Part shown: in pieces, positions 51,801 to 64,000 of the stretch
Layout of the letters: the number at the start of each line of letters is the position of its first letter
Numbering within the stretch: position 1 is the first letter of the stretch
NCBI GenBank assembly: GCA_944470555.2
Contig: OX104127.1
Coordinates: 95,938,708 to 96,002,707, forward strand
Length of the DNA: 64,000 nt
Source: Heterobilharzia americana
Lineage: Eukaryota > Platyhelminthes > Trematoda > Strigeidida > Schistosomatidae
Reading direction: 5' to 3'
Program-made: the position numbers and the translations under genes
The notes under the pieces: generated by a model
What the model was told of the DNA's origin: nothing
The model's database searches: none
Seen by the model: the letters and a program-made list of their open reading frames with translations, nothing else

Positions 51801-54800
51801 ATATATAAAGTCTGTTTCGAAGTTGTGGAGTTGACTGACATGACTATGGACAATAAATTGTGTCTGACAGGTAATCCAGTAAATGCTACTGTTTCACTGT
51901 GTGTTATTTCTAATAAATGGACTAAAATGGAATCACAAATAAGTAAGTTTATTTGTTACGTGATCGTAGAAAGATTGAAATGATGTCATCTAGCAGTATT
52001 TATCTTCCGAAGGCTACATTTAAATTTATCAAAGCGATTCACTTTCAAAAAGCTAATGTTTTAACAAGCCGGATATTTGAAGTAAATTCATGATATCTTG
52101 TGATGCACAATTTTTATTTACAAAATGGTTGGTTGATGAAACTGTCAATGTAGAGATTGATAACTTTTTGTACAGAGAAGTGATCTTTTGACAATATTTG
52201 AGTTATAACGCATTTCCCAGGATTCCGATATTTTTGTCTCACCACAGCAGTGACACAACTTATTGTCTGACAGAGTGAAAAGTGTATGTTGTGCCACTGT
52301 AATTGAAATCTAGCTACAAAACCTTACACAGAAAACAATGAAAATTTTACTATTACCTACTATATTGGACGTAAGAGTATTTTTATATTCTTTGGTAAGA
52401 ATCGATTAACCATTTAGTGAATATTGTAGTATCTTTGCTAACTGTTTAATATGGTTCAGAGTCAGTTGTGGTAGTACACATCCATCCTTGTCTTATCTTC
52501 ATCTTGACCGTTATATCATATTTCTTCACTCACTTTACCTCCCATTCCTATCTTCGAATGGCTTTCTGAGACTTAAGATCATATTATTTTTGTTTCTCTT
52601 TCATCCTTTTGCTTTTTATTTTGATATTTTGATGTCTGGTGATGTGCAAAGTTACTCAGTAGTGTCAGATCACATTTCAATACGATCTGCTTAGCCATCT
52701 GATATACGGTTCACAGCCATGAAACACTGCATCAATCATACTTTTTGCTCCTAAGTTAGTTTATTTCATTCATCAATGTCCATTCTTATTGGTTAGTCTT
52801 TTGACTCTTTCGATATTCATTGGCTTGAGCTCTGAGAAAGTCATTGCTGAAGAAAAATTAGTAAGCAGCATAAAGTTGTAGGTTAAATACTGAGTTCAAC
52901 CTAGTTTTTGGCTAACTAGATATGACTTTTTATATTCATACTGATACGAAATGGAGATATAATAACAAGAACGTAACAAAAAGAACAAATGGACCAGCCA
53001 TTTCTACCAGTGACAACAAGTAGTTCTTCCTGATTTTTTGGTTTAAAGTAGATAACGTAGCAGAATTAATGCAAGAAATACTTTGAATTTCCCTGAAGTT
53101 ATGTTGGTGTTCATCTAGAGAAACAGATATGTTTCTTTGACCTTTATAAGGAATAGTTTCATATACATGTTGATTTCATACGCTGATAAATCTAACCGCT
53201 TCTGTAGAGTCATTTGGAAAATCACTAAAACATTTCTGTAATATGAGGAAGAATATATACCAAACTGTTTAGTCTAAGGTGGTTTAGAAGCTCAGTTTAT
53301 GCTTACTTAATATTCACCTGCCAAATAGTGAGCACTTAATCAGCTTTCTCAGTAATTTATGAGATTCAGAATCGTTTGATATCGATAGTTTGAATTCGTC
53401 TTTTTAGAACTGCTGAAGCCATCACAACCTGTGCTAATTTGTACTGATTTTATTATTTTGGTGCACAAGTCATATCCAGCCTATAAAACTGTACCGTTCT
53501 CTTAGATATAACTCCATTATCCTCCCGTGCAGTAATCCACAAGAGGGAGTGTGTAAATTTATGGTATGAAGGTGGAATCATAGTGCTATCCAGTTCATTT
53601 TTCAAGTGGTAAGAGGTTGGATAGTTGGGACTTAAAAGTGTGAAATTTTGACCCTAACAGTGTCACATTTCTACCTTTAACAGAGGTCTTATCGGTTAGT
53701 TTCTTTCAACTTCAAAGTATGAAAACGAATTTGCAGTACATTTGTTGAGATAGACGACCCCTGTCATCAATTATACGTTCTGTGGAATTTATACTGAAGT
53801 TCCTTTCAGAAATACTCGCAAATGAAATCAGATGTTAGTCAGTTTCTCTGACTCAATTTGCAGAAGCAGAACATTCGATAACTAAAAACCTAGTCAGATA
53901 TTTTGGCAATAGATGCTAGCTTACCTTTTCTACGAGCTGTATGAAAGAAGACAGAGAGAAACTGGATGGAAATGACTTACAATATATAGGACTTCGCATC
54001 CTTTCACAGAAGTATATGTACGAAATCAACGAGCAAGTAAGACTGATCAGCACGAATAAAAAATATCCTGTATCGAAAACAACATTTCCAAGGTGAAAGT
54101 CAGCAGTGTCGCATATTTTGAATCCCCTCTCTACAGTTTTCCGAAGTAAATTTATCTGAAAGCAGGTTACCAGAACACTCTTGATCTTATTCCCTACTCA
54201 TGCCTACTAAAAGACGCAAGATTTCAATCCAAGACATCCTGTTCTTTAATCTTTTATTAACAAACATAAAATATGGTGAAGTATGATATCATTTCAACCA
54301 AAGTATTTAACATTTATTAGTTTCTAACTGTTACTGTCTTACCACCATTTAAAATATGGGAATTGTACTGATTATCTTCTCATAAACAGGCTTCATATGT
54401 CATAAACCTATTCACTGTAGTCTCTCCACACAGCTCACTGTAAAACACTGTCATCTGTAAATAAGTAAATCAGTTCACCCAAACACCTGAAAAATAAAAA
54501 CATCTAAAACTAGACATAAATTTTAACAATGAATAAGGATTCTTACTTCATCATACAAACCACTCAAAAGCTTATGATTAATATATATTTATGTGCAGTT
54601 GTAACTTGTGTCGGAATGAATTTAGAACACTTAAAACTAGACGCCTTATAGATATTGAACCGTCAACGTGATACGGAAAGGATGCCAAAGATGGTGCTGG
54701 ATCTCTGTCACGCGCGTTAAACTGATGTTATTCTTTTGCTCTGCAGATTGTGCTTGTCTGTAGTAGTAACAGGTTCATGATTTCGATTGAAACGGTTCAT

Positions 54801-55844
54801 CCGTAGGTTAAATGTGTGTTTTTTTGATTAACAGATTGGTGATAAAAATCAGTGATGCTCGAATAGTCACTTTCAACATCTTCATCAACTAGCGGTATAA
54901 GTGATTCATCGACAGTTTTCGATACTTTATTCAGAATAGGCAAGAGTTTGAAAGGTAAGGTTGATGTCGTGTAAGTAGATAGGTCACTAGATAAATGAGA
55001 ATACTTTTAAAGATGCAGTGTCATAAACAAATATCTTGAATTCCGTAACCTTGATTCATGAACTTCTAACCCTGTTAATATTTTACACCTGAATAGAATG
55101 ACATTTCATATGCGCTGGTATAAGCTCATTGACTAAATGACAAGCTTTATTTCATCCTCGACTGAATAGTCATAACTTGATCAGTACCTCTAAATAATAC
55201 TGACTATCTACCTTATCATAAAGTTAAAATAAAAATTCTGCTAATTCAACTCACCGTCAATTTCGTCTTCTCTTAAGAGACATTCGTTATTAAAGAATAG
55301 TGATTAGATAATTGTCTTTTCTTGTATCCAATCTAACGACCAGCTGTCAATAAATTTTGTCTAGCCTGTACGTAATTTGTTACGTAGAGTTGGGTAGGCG
55401 ATCATGTATAAGTTTTACAGTGGTAGTGTACCCCATGGTGAGGAGATAAAACCATCTAAAAAGTGAATGAGTCGTGTTTTGATTGTGTAAGACAATCCAG
55501 GATTATCCGACATCATTTCACCATGACTGTGTGTAACCCATAAATAACAAAATGACAAACCGATTCCCAAGGTTATAAAATTGTACTGCTGACGAAAATG
55601 AGCAATATGTAAAACATACCAATGATGAAATTGCAGAGACATGAATTCGAACGAATGCGTATGTTCGTTAAAGTCACATTGGGTTCACCCTGTGAATACA
55701 GTATCCCACAACAAGAAACACATCCAATAATAGCATGAAAAGGAATATATGAAAGGGCAAAGAAACAGTTGGAATAGGGTAAAATGGATGCACTTTACTT
55801 CGGTGGTATCTTGTCAACTGCTTACAACCTAGGATATCAAAATA
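51801..55844. other. Unassigned DNA
   Basis: The first 200 bases may be PLE 3' UTR. The rest shows no gene, repeat or RNA that I recognise on either strand. Confidence 0.45.
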
Positions 55845-56035
55845 TATGGCTGAATGGGTAACGCGTTCGCCGTGAAACCTGAAAGTCCTGGGTTCGATCC
55901 CTAGATGAGTCGTGGGTGCGTACTGCTGAGGAGTCCCATACTAGGACGAAACAGCTGTCCAGTGCTCCCAGAATTCCAATGCTTCCCCAACTGATGTCAC
56001 TCCATGATGAATACTACTTCCAAAATATGTAGTTT
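55845..56035 (+). mobile_element. Hammerhead SINE (V2), best-preserved copy
   Basis: tRNA-like head with A-box ATGGCTGAATGGGTAACGCG and perfect B-box GGGTTCGATCC, ribozyme, and tail with CCAACTGATGTCACTCC then GATGAATAC. Head and ribozyme are both intact, so Pol III transcription and self-cleavage are plausible. Confidence 0.9.
55914..55968 (+). ncRNA. Hammerhead ribozyme, V2 type, intact core
   Basis: Core CTGAGGA (55926-55932), stem II GTCCCATACTAGGAC, GAAA (55948-55951), self-complementary hexamer CAGCTG (55952-55957), then TC; predicted cleavage after 55959 at a GUC triplet. Stem I pairs GCGTACTG with CAGTGCTC (four Watson-Crick pairs, a G-T, then G-C). Confidence 0.88.
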
Positions 56036-56499
56036 TACGAAACACTTAGCATACTTAAGTTTACTGAAAGAAAACAGAATATCGGTCAGCAGTTAGGACG
56101 GACAAAAATAGTCCTAGACTAGTCATAGCGGGGAATTCTGGGAGGGTTAATAATTGTTAATAATTATATACTTAACCTAATGGAGGTTCCTCGAATAAAA
56201 TAACAACAATCAAAATATTGAGGGACTTAACACTATAAGATTACGTAAATAGGTTATACGGAAAATAAACAAAATATTGTGAGTTAAGCTCAGTTAGTTA
56301 AGAATATTGGTTTTGAACAAAAGATTATATGACGAAATAAGAGTGAAGGAATGAACATTCAAGGCTGATAAACGGTGACGTAATCGAATGACAGTCAGCA
56401 AGGGTTACCAAGGTAGATAGAGATTGACTGTAGCTTCTTTTGAGCACATGTATCAGGTTTGAGGAGTTTAATGGGTATGAATTCAGCAAGGGTCATTAG
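56036..56499. other. Unassigned DNA
   Basis: Nothing recognised. Confidence 0.4.
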
Positions 56500-57430
56500 A
56501 ATTGAGGTCGTTCATTTGTTTACTACTTCGAAGAAAGTGAAGACGTCTGCCTGCTATCCAGTGCCAGTCAGATACCGAGTGACTGAACTGTTAAAAGTGC
56601 TGATTCTCAGTTGTAGGCTGTTTGGAATGTGTTCAAAATCCCTAAGATACGCCATTTCTCCTGTTCTTCCAATGATAGATAGAACTATAAGGAAGAGGCA
56701 TATGTCGGAAGCCAACGTCAACCGGTCATTTTTCGAGTTTCATCTCCTTGCAATATGCTCCAAGTTTAGTCAAGTGTTTGGTCCATCAGGCAAGACTTAT
56801 CTGTTCAGAAGATACTTTAGTGAAGAGCTTCAAATTATCCATGATCAACTGAGTAGTAATTGATATCCAGAAATTTTCCTAGCTAAAAATGTGAACATAT
56901 ATAATATAAAAACCAGAGCACCTACAGCTTCCAAGAAACCTCTGTCTCGGGGTTACATCAACAGTGAAATTGAGACACAGCACCTAAGGAATAATACAAG
57001 ACGACCATTTGATGCAGCGAAGTTATGCTGTGTATTCTACTGTCAGCTAGTGATGACTTCGCGAGTCGAAGACAGACTACCTGACTTCTCCTCTTCTATG
57101 CGTAGTTACCACTTCAACTGCTTCTGTGAAGCCAGTTACATTGGGCATACAGCCAAGCAAGTCCATCATCGAATCAACGAACATCATCCGTCATGGTTAA
57201 GCAAAGGACAAACGAGATCGACTTAGAGATCAATACTCTTTCACCTGGTCGACATTGGTCACCGGTTAGCATTCACAAGGCTTTTAAAGTTAATTACTAC
57301 ATTCCTTTCAATTACACCCATGCCCTACCAGTTCTTTTTTTCACATAGCAGAAGTCATCGGAATCCACTTGGAGAAGCCAGGTCTGTGTGCTTAAAAGAA
57401 AAGCGTACAGCCTCTTTCTTTATCTTAGAA
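56500..57430 (+). mobile_element. Penelope-like element, RT end plus GIY-YIG
   Basis: Plus strand across frameshifts: CRKPTSTGHFSSFIS (about 56,700; PLE consensus YRKxTxTGxY), LVKCLVHQARLICSEDTL, EELQIIHDQLSSN and YPEIFLAKNV, INSEIETQHLRNNTRRPFDA, VEDRLPDFSSSM, then the nuclease core FNCFCEASYIGHTAKQVHH with INEHHPSWL, HLVDIGHR, and at the end IAEVIGIHLEKPGLC. The nuclease block is continuous and catalytic Tyr, Arg/His context and Glu (NEH) are present. RT motifs A-C are missing, so this is 5'-truncated. Confidence 0.85.
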
Positions 57431-58789
57431 TCGCATCATCTTTTCATATGTTCACCCCACAAACGTTTGTAATTATTATCATCATTATTACTACCGTTTT
57501 GGCCATCTTATTCTACCTAACAACCGTCAACAAGTGACCATTGCCATAATTCATTTTCTCTTATCTTCCTGTTGGTTACTGTTATCAATTATATAACCAT
57601 TTGTTTGGAATGTCACAAATTTTACTATAAAACTAGTCTATACTTTAGTCACAGTCTTAATTACCTCAATAAATTATCACACCCTCGATACCATGAGATT
57701 GACAACCTGTTATGAAACAATTATCACCATTAGACTGGTATATAATTTTATATTTTGAAAGTGCTATTTATTAGTGTACAGTCATCGATGAGGAACTAAG
57801 CGTAGAGAAATATTTCTTTCCTTACATTGTTTGTCTGCTAAATGTCCAAACTGGAATTTTTGCATTGCTGAAACCTAATATTGACAGCCGTACTTCTTGA
57901 AGGCATACGAATAGTTTCCAAGCTGGTGTGAAGTTACCTCAGAAATTTGTTTGGTCATGTTCACGTAGCGAAGACCACTGTGTAGTTCTGTAATAGTGAC
58001 AGGACACGATTATCGATCGAGTGTCAGGAGATTCAGTGTAGCCAAATGAAGCTATTTGTGCAGGAGAATTGTTGAACTTTCTCACTTAACTGAAGTTAAT
58101 TTTCTAAAATCTTTAAGTGGACTGATTTATTACATTTTAGTCAATAGTTGACTAATTCTGTTACAGATATCTTTAACAATCTTAATGATCAGTATTGACT
58201 AGGTTAAGGAATGTTCCCAATTTATTTTTTCGCCTTCTGTGCCGTTTCTTTAATACTTCTAGCTACTTCTATTATTATGCTTAGTCACTCAGATGCTTCT
58301 ACAGAGTCACTGTTCTATCTAATCTCCTTTAATTTCATCTGGGATTTGTTAAACGGCTTGTCACTACGAAAGGTTGCGAACACTTAATAGAGACAGTCTG
58401 TAACATTAGTCAGTAGTCGGATGGTAAAAAGACTGATTGACCGAAGAAATATATTCCTTTCCAATAAGGTCTTCGTCTTTAGCTCTACACTAATACATAG
58501 GTTTACAATTCAATCAAAATACCAATCAAGTGGTGGTGGGGGGTAATGAACAATAATTATAGGATTTAAGATGATGATAACTGAGAAATTAAGATGCAGA
58601 TAATCAATAAGGCAATTAAAAATGATATTTATAATGATATGAAACAGGTTATTCTTGGGTAAATGGCATAGTAACTAGTAGAGTAAATGGAGTACATTTT
58701 AACGAAAGGCCAGTGATAAATTATAAATGCTTATGTAAGAATAAGAAAGCAGATAAATATTGATATAAACAAGAGAGGGAAGAGGTGTG
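57431..58789. other. PLE 3' UTR then unassigned DNA
   Basis: The first 200 bases are plausibly PLE 3' untranslated sequence; beyond that nothing is recognised. Confidence 0.4.
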
Positions 58790-59345
58790 CAGAGCAATAC
58801 TAAAAGTTCCATCAAGTTGACGGCCACGGAAATGAAAGTGGTCGAACAAATTTCGTTTGAATACAAAGGTTAGGTTTGTAAAGGTGGATCGCAATCGCGT
58901 CTGCTTTGTGAAGTCAGTGCGTAATTCACGTGGTCAATTAACTGGTATGTGATTAGTGATTCTGAATGCTTTTCTGGTATCCACTTGATGTCTAGTGTTA
59001 AATAAGCGTGCAAGTAAGGAGCTCTCCATTGTTTTAATTTATCCCTTGCTCAACCATGATGGGTGGTGCTCAGAAATTCGACCTTGCCTCATTGCACACC
59101 CAATGTAACTAGCTCCGCAGAAGCAGCTAAATTTATAAACATATAAGGAAGTAGCAGAATCAGGCAGTTTGTCTTCATTTCTTGGAGCTAGAATCGCGCG
59201 GTTATCGAAGATGGGACACTGTTTAGCGACTGGGAATGCTTTCTGCAAGTCTCTTTTGATGCGTTGTGTGGTAATCTCACACATACTGAAGTTAGTATTG
59301 AAATTAGTGCTGATGATGTCGTCTAGCAAGACGATTAAACAACCC
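58790..59345 (-). mobile_element. Penelope-like element, GIY-YIG fragment
   Basis: Minus strand: ITTQRIKRDLQKAFPVAKQC, NEDKLPDSATSLYVYKFSC, FCGASYIGCAMRQG and ISEHHPSWLSKG, then a frame change to SSLLARLF and VDTRKAFRITNHIPV. Same lineage as the 56.5-57.4 kb element (shared EHHPSWLSKG). The Arg after YIG is displaced by a small deletion. Confidence 0.85.
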
Positions 59346-59567
59346 AGCTCGGAGAATTAAATGTAACCAAGACCATCCACCTGAGCTACGAATATTCTCT
59401 ACTGCATAAATTACTGAGTGACACCCTTGAAGAAATGAATAAAGGAGGAAATTCTCGTTTTAAATTTTATTGCTTCATCAAAACGACAGCCCGCTTGAAC
59501 CTTGGGTTACCAAGATTTTCCATCGAACACTTAAAAATAATAATAATTCATGAATATTATCATTATT

Positions 59568-59935
59568 TGTCCCTTGGGTTCCTCGTGGGACATAGGGCTT
59601 CAGTAGCACGTCTCCAGTGAACTGTGTTCTCTGAAATCTTTTGAACCTGGCTCCACGACAGCCCAGAAGCTCTCATTTCCTCCTCGCACGATCTCCTCCA
59701 TGTCACCCTCAGGTCGGACGCCCAACTGGTCGTTTCCCATCTGGGTTCCACTCGAGTGCCTGGCCTGGCGTGTGATGTCCTCGGTCGGCCTTCTCAGAGT
59801 ATGCCCAATCCATCTCCACTTCCTTCTGAATATTTGTTGGGTGACGCCTTCTCGGTTGGTTCGCTGCCAGGCCAGAGTTCCTTGTTGCTTATTCTTCCTG
59901 GTCGTCTGATCTTCAGTAACGAGCGTAGGCAGTCG
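59568..59935 (-). mobile_element. 5'-truncated RTE 3' end
   Basis: Matches about the last 115 residues of the RTE protein (KWRWIGHTLRRPTEDITRQA, then VTWRRSCEEEMRASGLSW and EALCPTRNPRD) and the stop plus AAT-rich tail. Only a few frameshifts, so it is younger than the 4.8- and 45-kb copies. I see no clear target-site duplication. Confidence 0.9.
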
Positions 59936-62149
59936 AGCGACTTTAAAGGCCACCCTGGCAGCTGCTAAGATAACCAATTGGGCTTCTATGTTTTATGAAA
60001 TACCACCTTTCTAGCCGAAATACTGAAACCTGATTGGTTATTGCTCTAGTTGCTAGAGTGGTCCTTAAATTTGCCCCGTTCAGTCTGTTTAAATCATTTA
60101 AACATGTCATCTGGACATGACATGTACTCTTGTACCTTTTTATAACGTTTTCACTCCTTCGTTTCTTTAGTCAATAACAAAAACAGAGAAAAAATGTCAC
60201 CTTATTTGGAAGTAGAGTGTTTAGTGCACAAAAATACATCATATTTCTGTATCTCGGATATTTATCTCAAATAGCAATTTCTTGTACTGGCTGAATGAAC
60301 CACCACCAAACTTGGGCTTGGGTTGCTGTTGATTCCTCATTGTGGACCAGACGGTAATCCAAAACCAGCTAACTGTTTCGGTTATTACCTTGAATATTGA
60401 TATTATCAACTTCATTCAGATGTAATAACCATTTCGTCTGAAAATAATGTTCTGTGAGTGACTTTGTTGAAAAATTACACGCTGAGAATTCCATGCCATA
60501 TCATATATATTGTTTGGAATAAAGCTGTTATTATCAGAACAAAAGTCATCACGAAATAGGCCCTGAATCAACTAGGCTTGAAATTGCTATTCTAATTGTT
60601 CATTTGAACTACCAAATAAAGTCTGCATCCAACTTATATAGTTATAGCTATACCTAATTCTGACTTCTCAGAGATAGATTCACAACATAGAGTAGGCAGT
60701 AACGGAGTTCCGCTGTGCAAGGACACTGACAAAATCCGGTTTCTTCTGAATACTTTAAGCAGAAATCTGTTTGGCATACATTTCCTAATCGTCTAGGTAA
60801 AATAGTGTTTCGTGACTGGTTTGCATCGACTTCAGGTTTAAGTATAGAGGGCGAAGTAGTAAAATATGTTGACTTGTATCTGCTCTAGATGCTAGCAAGA
60901 TTTTAGAAGGGATGTAAAAAGATCACTTCAGCATCCGTGAACAAGAAAAGCTTCCTGCCTCAGAAAGATATCTGATAACAAATCAAAGTATAGCTGCACT
61001 ATGCGACGGTTCAACCTACCCTACACCGCACTATGTGGACCTTATTCTTTGTGGAATTAACATCAAAAATTATCCTATTTTGACTGACAAATTAAATAGG
61101 TGATTAATACATGTTGACACAAACCTCCTGATATGTTTCATGTATTTTTCTCTATAAGATCTGGTAAAGCGGTAGATGTACAAGACTTTCTTTCATGACT
61201 TCTACCACAAAACATGCGAACAGTGATTTTAAGGTTATTTATAGAATCTGCTGAAATATTTCACATTTTCTTGGTCTGCAACTTCTAAAATCAGTAGATC
61301 TGGATATTCATGAAAAAAACCGGATCTTCATGTGCTGAAGAAGTATACTGAGTCTTTGTCTTCCAGAGTGGTTTGCAGGTTAAGTAGTAATCATTCTTAT
61401 TCTGAAGTCAGTCATATTTTTACATATCAATGCAGACTTGTCTATGAAGAATCTCTACTGTTCCATTTTCATCATTTCTACAAGAAGAGAAGTTGTAGAT
61501 GTATCTTGGAACTATCAATAAACTCAGGACTTCGTTCATGAAACTTGGTACTTACTAAAGGCAGAAAACTAGATTGCAACTTCTATTTACTAACTGACGT
61601 TGCATTGAATTTCATCAAGATCATGATTATTGTTCAATGGACATCATTTGGTTTTTGTAGCGCGTGAGTGATTTTTTGAATCCTTAATTTTAAATTATTC
61701 TGAATGTTCAGAGTGTAGCCAGACACAAAGCGCTAAACGGATTGTATAAGACACAGTATTTCATATCTTAATAGGTGATGACAACTTGATTAACATGTCA
61801 TTGACAATGATATACTGATTATGTTAGTGTATTAGTATAAACGGTTGTCGTAATGCAGTATTGTTCAATAATGGTGAGATCATTAAATGTAGGACACGAT
61901 AATACAATACTATTTACTGAATAACACTTCAAATGAGACCTACTGCTCATAAGCTTATCATAATGTAAATAAAGAAATAAATAAAAGTCTACTGATTTGT
62001 TCATATACTGTATATAAAACTTTGTCAATCATATATATTGAATAGACAAACGAACATGGCTGTTCAGTACTGCAATAACAATGGACTACCTTTCTTGTTT
62101 CTTTATTTTACACCTCCTTTCAACATTTTCAGCCACATATTTAAATCTT
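59936..62149. other. Unassigned DNA
   Basis: No gene supported; a 69-codon frame at 61332-61541 has no domain. Confidence 0.45.
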
Positions 62150-62335
62150 GATGATGGATAGTGGCTAGCAGTGGAATCCAGGATGCGAGTTTCATCCTAT
62201 TTGAGACTCTTCAGATGGGTTTACCTGCCTGCCAGTGACAGTTGTCCCTACTAGGACTCGAATCCAGCACAGATCGCTTCAAATGCCAGAGCCTTATTCA
62301 CCAAACCACCGAGTCATGAGAGCCACTTATTGTGC
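62150..62335 (-). mobile_element. Sm-alpha-like hammerhead SINE (V1)
   Basis: Minus strand: A-box-like GACTCGGTGGTTTGGTGAA, B-box-like GGATTCGAGTCC, then a hammerhead at about 62,222-62,171 with core CTGAAGA and GAAA intact, hexamer CTCGCA, AUC triplet and stem I strand CTGGATTCC. Stem II is weakened (GTCTC with GGAT) and the 5' stem I strand is CCCAT, so pairing is partial. Confidence 0.85.
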
Positions 62336-64000
62336 AACAAGTATAGTTTTCATGTTGTTGCTTGTATTATCCTGCCATTGAGTGGACCGCATTGATCGGT
62401 TTCTAATGGCACATGGGCTCCTATGAGGGTGCTTAATCAACATATAATTCAAATAGACAATATCGAGGCATCCGCACAGAAGTCCATATGCCAATAAAGA
62501 CCGATAAGTTCGGTCCACTCAGCAATAGGATAATACAAGCAACAACATAACATCAATATCGTTGCAACTTGACTAGTAGTGATGAAGAGTGAATATGATG
62601 TTTTTTTCATAAAATCTAAGAAATGAAGCCCATGTATCATCTAAACGCCTTTCTTATCTAATGCGTATTTAAGTTCAGACTTACATAGCTAGATTAACGA
62701 CATTACACCAAAAATTCACTTGAGCAAGTGAATGAAATCTCATCCTAAGTTAGTCGATGAATGGGTCACTAAAATAGAATTGTTTACCGTTTTGCATCAC
62801 GGAAACTAGGATAATTTTTGCATGAGTTTGTAGAAATGTCTATATTTTTTATATGATTCTGTTTTATGAAATAGTCAGTTGATCATGTTTCAAATCTATA
62901 GTAGTTGGTAGAAATTTTATTCAGAAGGATTGTATTTCCTAGTAAATTCATCTGTCTAAACTGTCTTAAAGTAGAGTTAGACTATTGTCAACTAGTGACA
63001 GTGATTGTTATGAAGTGAAAGTGAAACGGTATGGTAGACAGTTTCAGGCTGTGAGATTTAAATGCACTAGCCAATTTGTTTAATTTAATGTATGATGAAA
63101 CTCGCATCCATGGTATTAAATATTCACAGTCATGTGCTTGGGTCATCACAGGGAAAAATCGGAGAAACGTGAATGAAGCTATTAGTGACGTTTGGTAGGA
63201 TTAACTTTAAGATTGACATTATGATCCATAGCACCAATAGTTGAAAGTATGGCGAATACTTTAGAGTGTCATTATTTGTTACTATCACCACTGTAAGTTA
63301 TCACAGGAAGTAGAATTTAGCTTACTAGGGGACTTTGGGATAGAAATGATTGGGGATTTACTGGACCTTAATAATGATGCTCATATATGCTTGAAACTTC
63401 AAAAGGATCTGTTTCCATCTATTATCTAATTCTTGGTCAGTTTGCCGTAAAAGAAATCTAACTTATTTTAGGGTAAACAATATTCTTTTGAGTACTTTTT
63501 GGATACCAAGTCATTATGCTCTCAATGTATCTAAAGTAGAATGGAAGTCAGCTCAATAGTTTTGTCAGTTATAATGTCCCAACGAAGACCAGTCTGATGA
63601 GTTACTGTTGGTACATTAAAAGACACTAAGTTACTGAAGAAGAAAAAGTGAAAAATCGTTGCCTACCTCCACAGAATGTGAAACCCTGTTAAGAGAAGGC
63701 TAACATTTTATAGATCTTTACTCATCTAATAAATATCTACCACTTAACTATTTGCTTGTTATGTGATTCTTCTTAACTTTTGAGAGATTAATAGGCCTTA
63801 AGTGGGTCATTTTTAGCTGCCTTCAAATGTGCGTCGGCAGCTTTACCCTTAGGGCTATACTTCTGGCATAGTGCTGGATCGATTCTAGTAATTAAGTCAT
63901 TACAGAGAGTAGATAAAATGACTGGTTTGCTGAACATGACAAATTATTTGGTATCTTCAAAGTAAATGAAAAGTAAAGGACGAGAGTGTTGTGTGAACCA
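62336..64000. other. Unassigned DNA
   Basis: No gene or repeat recognised to the end of the window. Confidence 0.45.

Noticed and set aside
55846..55912. Functional tRNA gene
   Set aside because: A and B boxes are present, but cloverleaf arms do not close well and the sequence continues into SINE tail with a hammerhead; it is a SINE head.

Overview
The window is AT-rich eukaryotic DNA dominated by decayed retroelements. It almost certainly comes from a blood fluke (Schistosoma or a close schistosomatid). The basis is the combination of RTE-clade non-LTR retrotransposons of the schistosome SR2 kind, many Penelope-like elements (PLEs) with GIY-YIG endonuclease domains, and tRNA-derived SINEs carrying hammerhead ribozymes (the Sm-alpha type known from schistosomes). 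There are no operons, no CRISPR arrays and no rRNA or free-standing tRNA genes. I cannot name the species.

Layout. 1-15 kb: a PLE 3' end (about 1.78-2.13 kb), a SINE (2.4 kb), a rearranged RTE copy (4.8-7.1 kb), a PLE fragment (11.4 kb) and much unassigned DNA. 15.84-19.08 kb: a complete minus-strand RTE with one uninterrupted endonuclease/reverse transcriptase ORF, a trinucleotide-repeat tail and 14-bp target-site duplications; it is the youngest-looking element here. 20-26 kb: a long (TA)n tract, the one convincing host coding exon (24,474-24,833, NHL-repeat protein, plus strand, poly(A) signal downstream) and two head-to-head hammerhead SINEs. 26.7-28.5 kb: a degraded but nearly complete PLE. 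31.8-35.3 kb: a 5'-truncated RTE insertion with target-site duplication, next to an oppositely oriented RTE block. 36-43 kb: PLE ends and hammerhead SINEs, one SINE nested in a PLE. 45.3-49.2 kb: a decayed plus-strand RTE whose interior is almost identical, in inverted orientation, to 32.74-35.28 kb. 50.9-51.8 kb: a PLE 3' fragment headed by an inverted copy of its own endonuclease region. 55.8-62.3 kb: two more SINEs, two PLE ends and one RTE 3' end.

How the parts relate. RTE and PLE proteins copy their own RNA; the SINEs have no protein and must borrow machinery in trans. The three hammerhead subfamilies differ in stem I and stem III sequence, yet each keeps a self-complementary hexamer where stem III should be. 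I found no previously undescribed protein system. The best leads are this ribozyme covariation, the 2.5-kb inverted duplication around an 11-kb spacer, and the inverted-repeat PLE.
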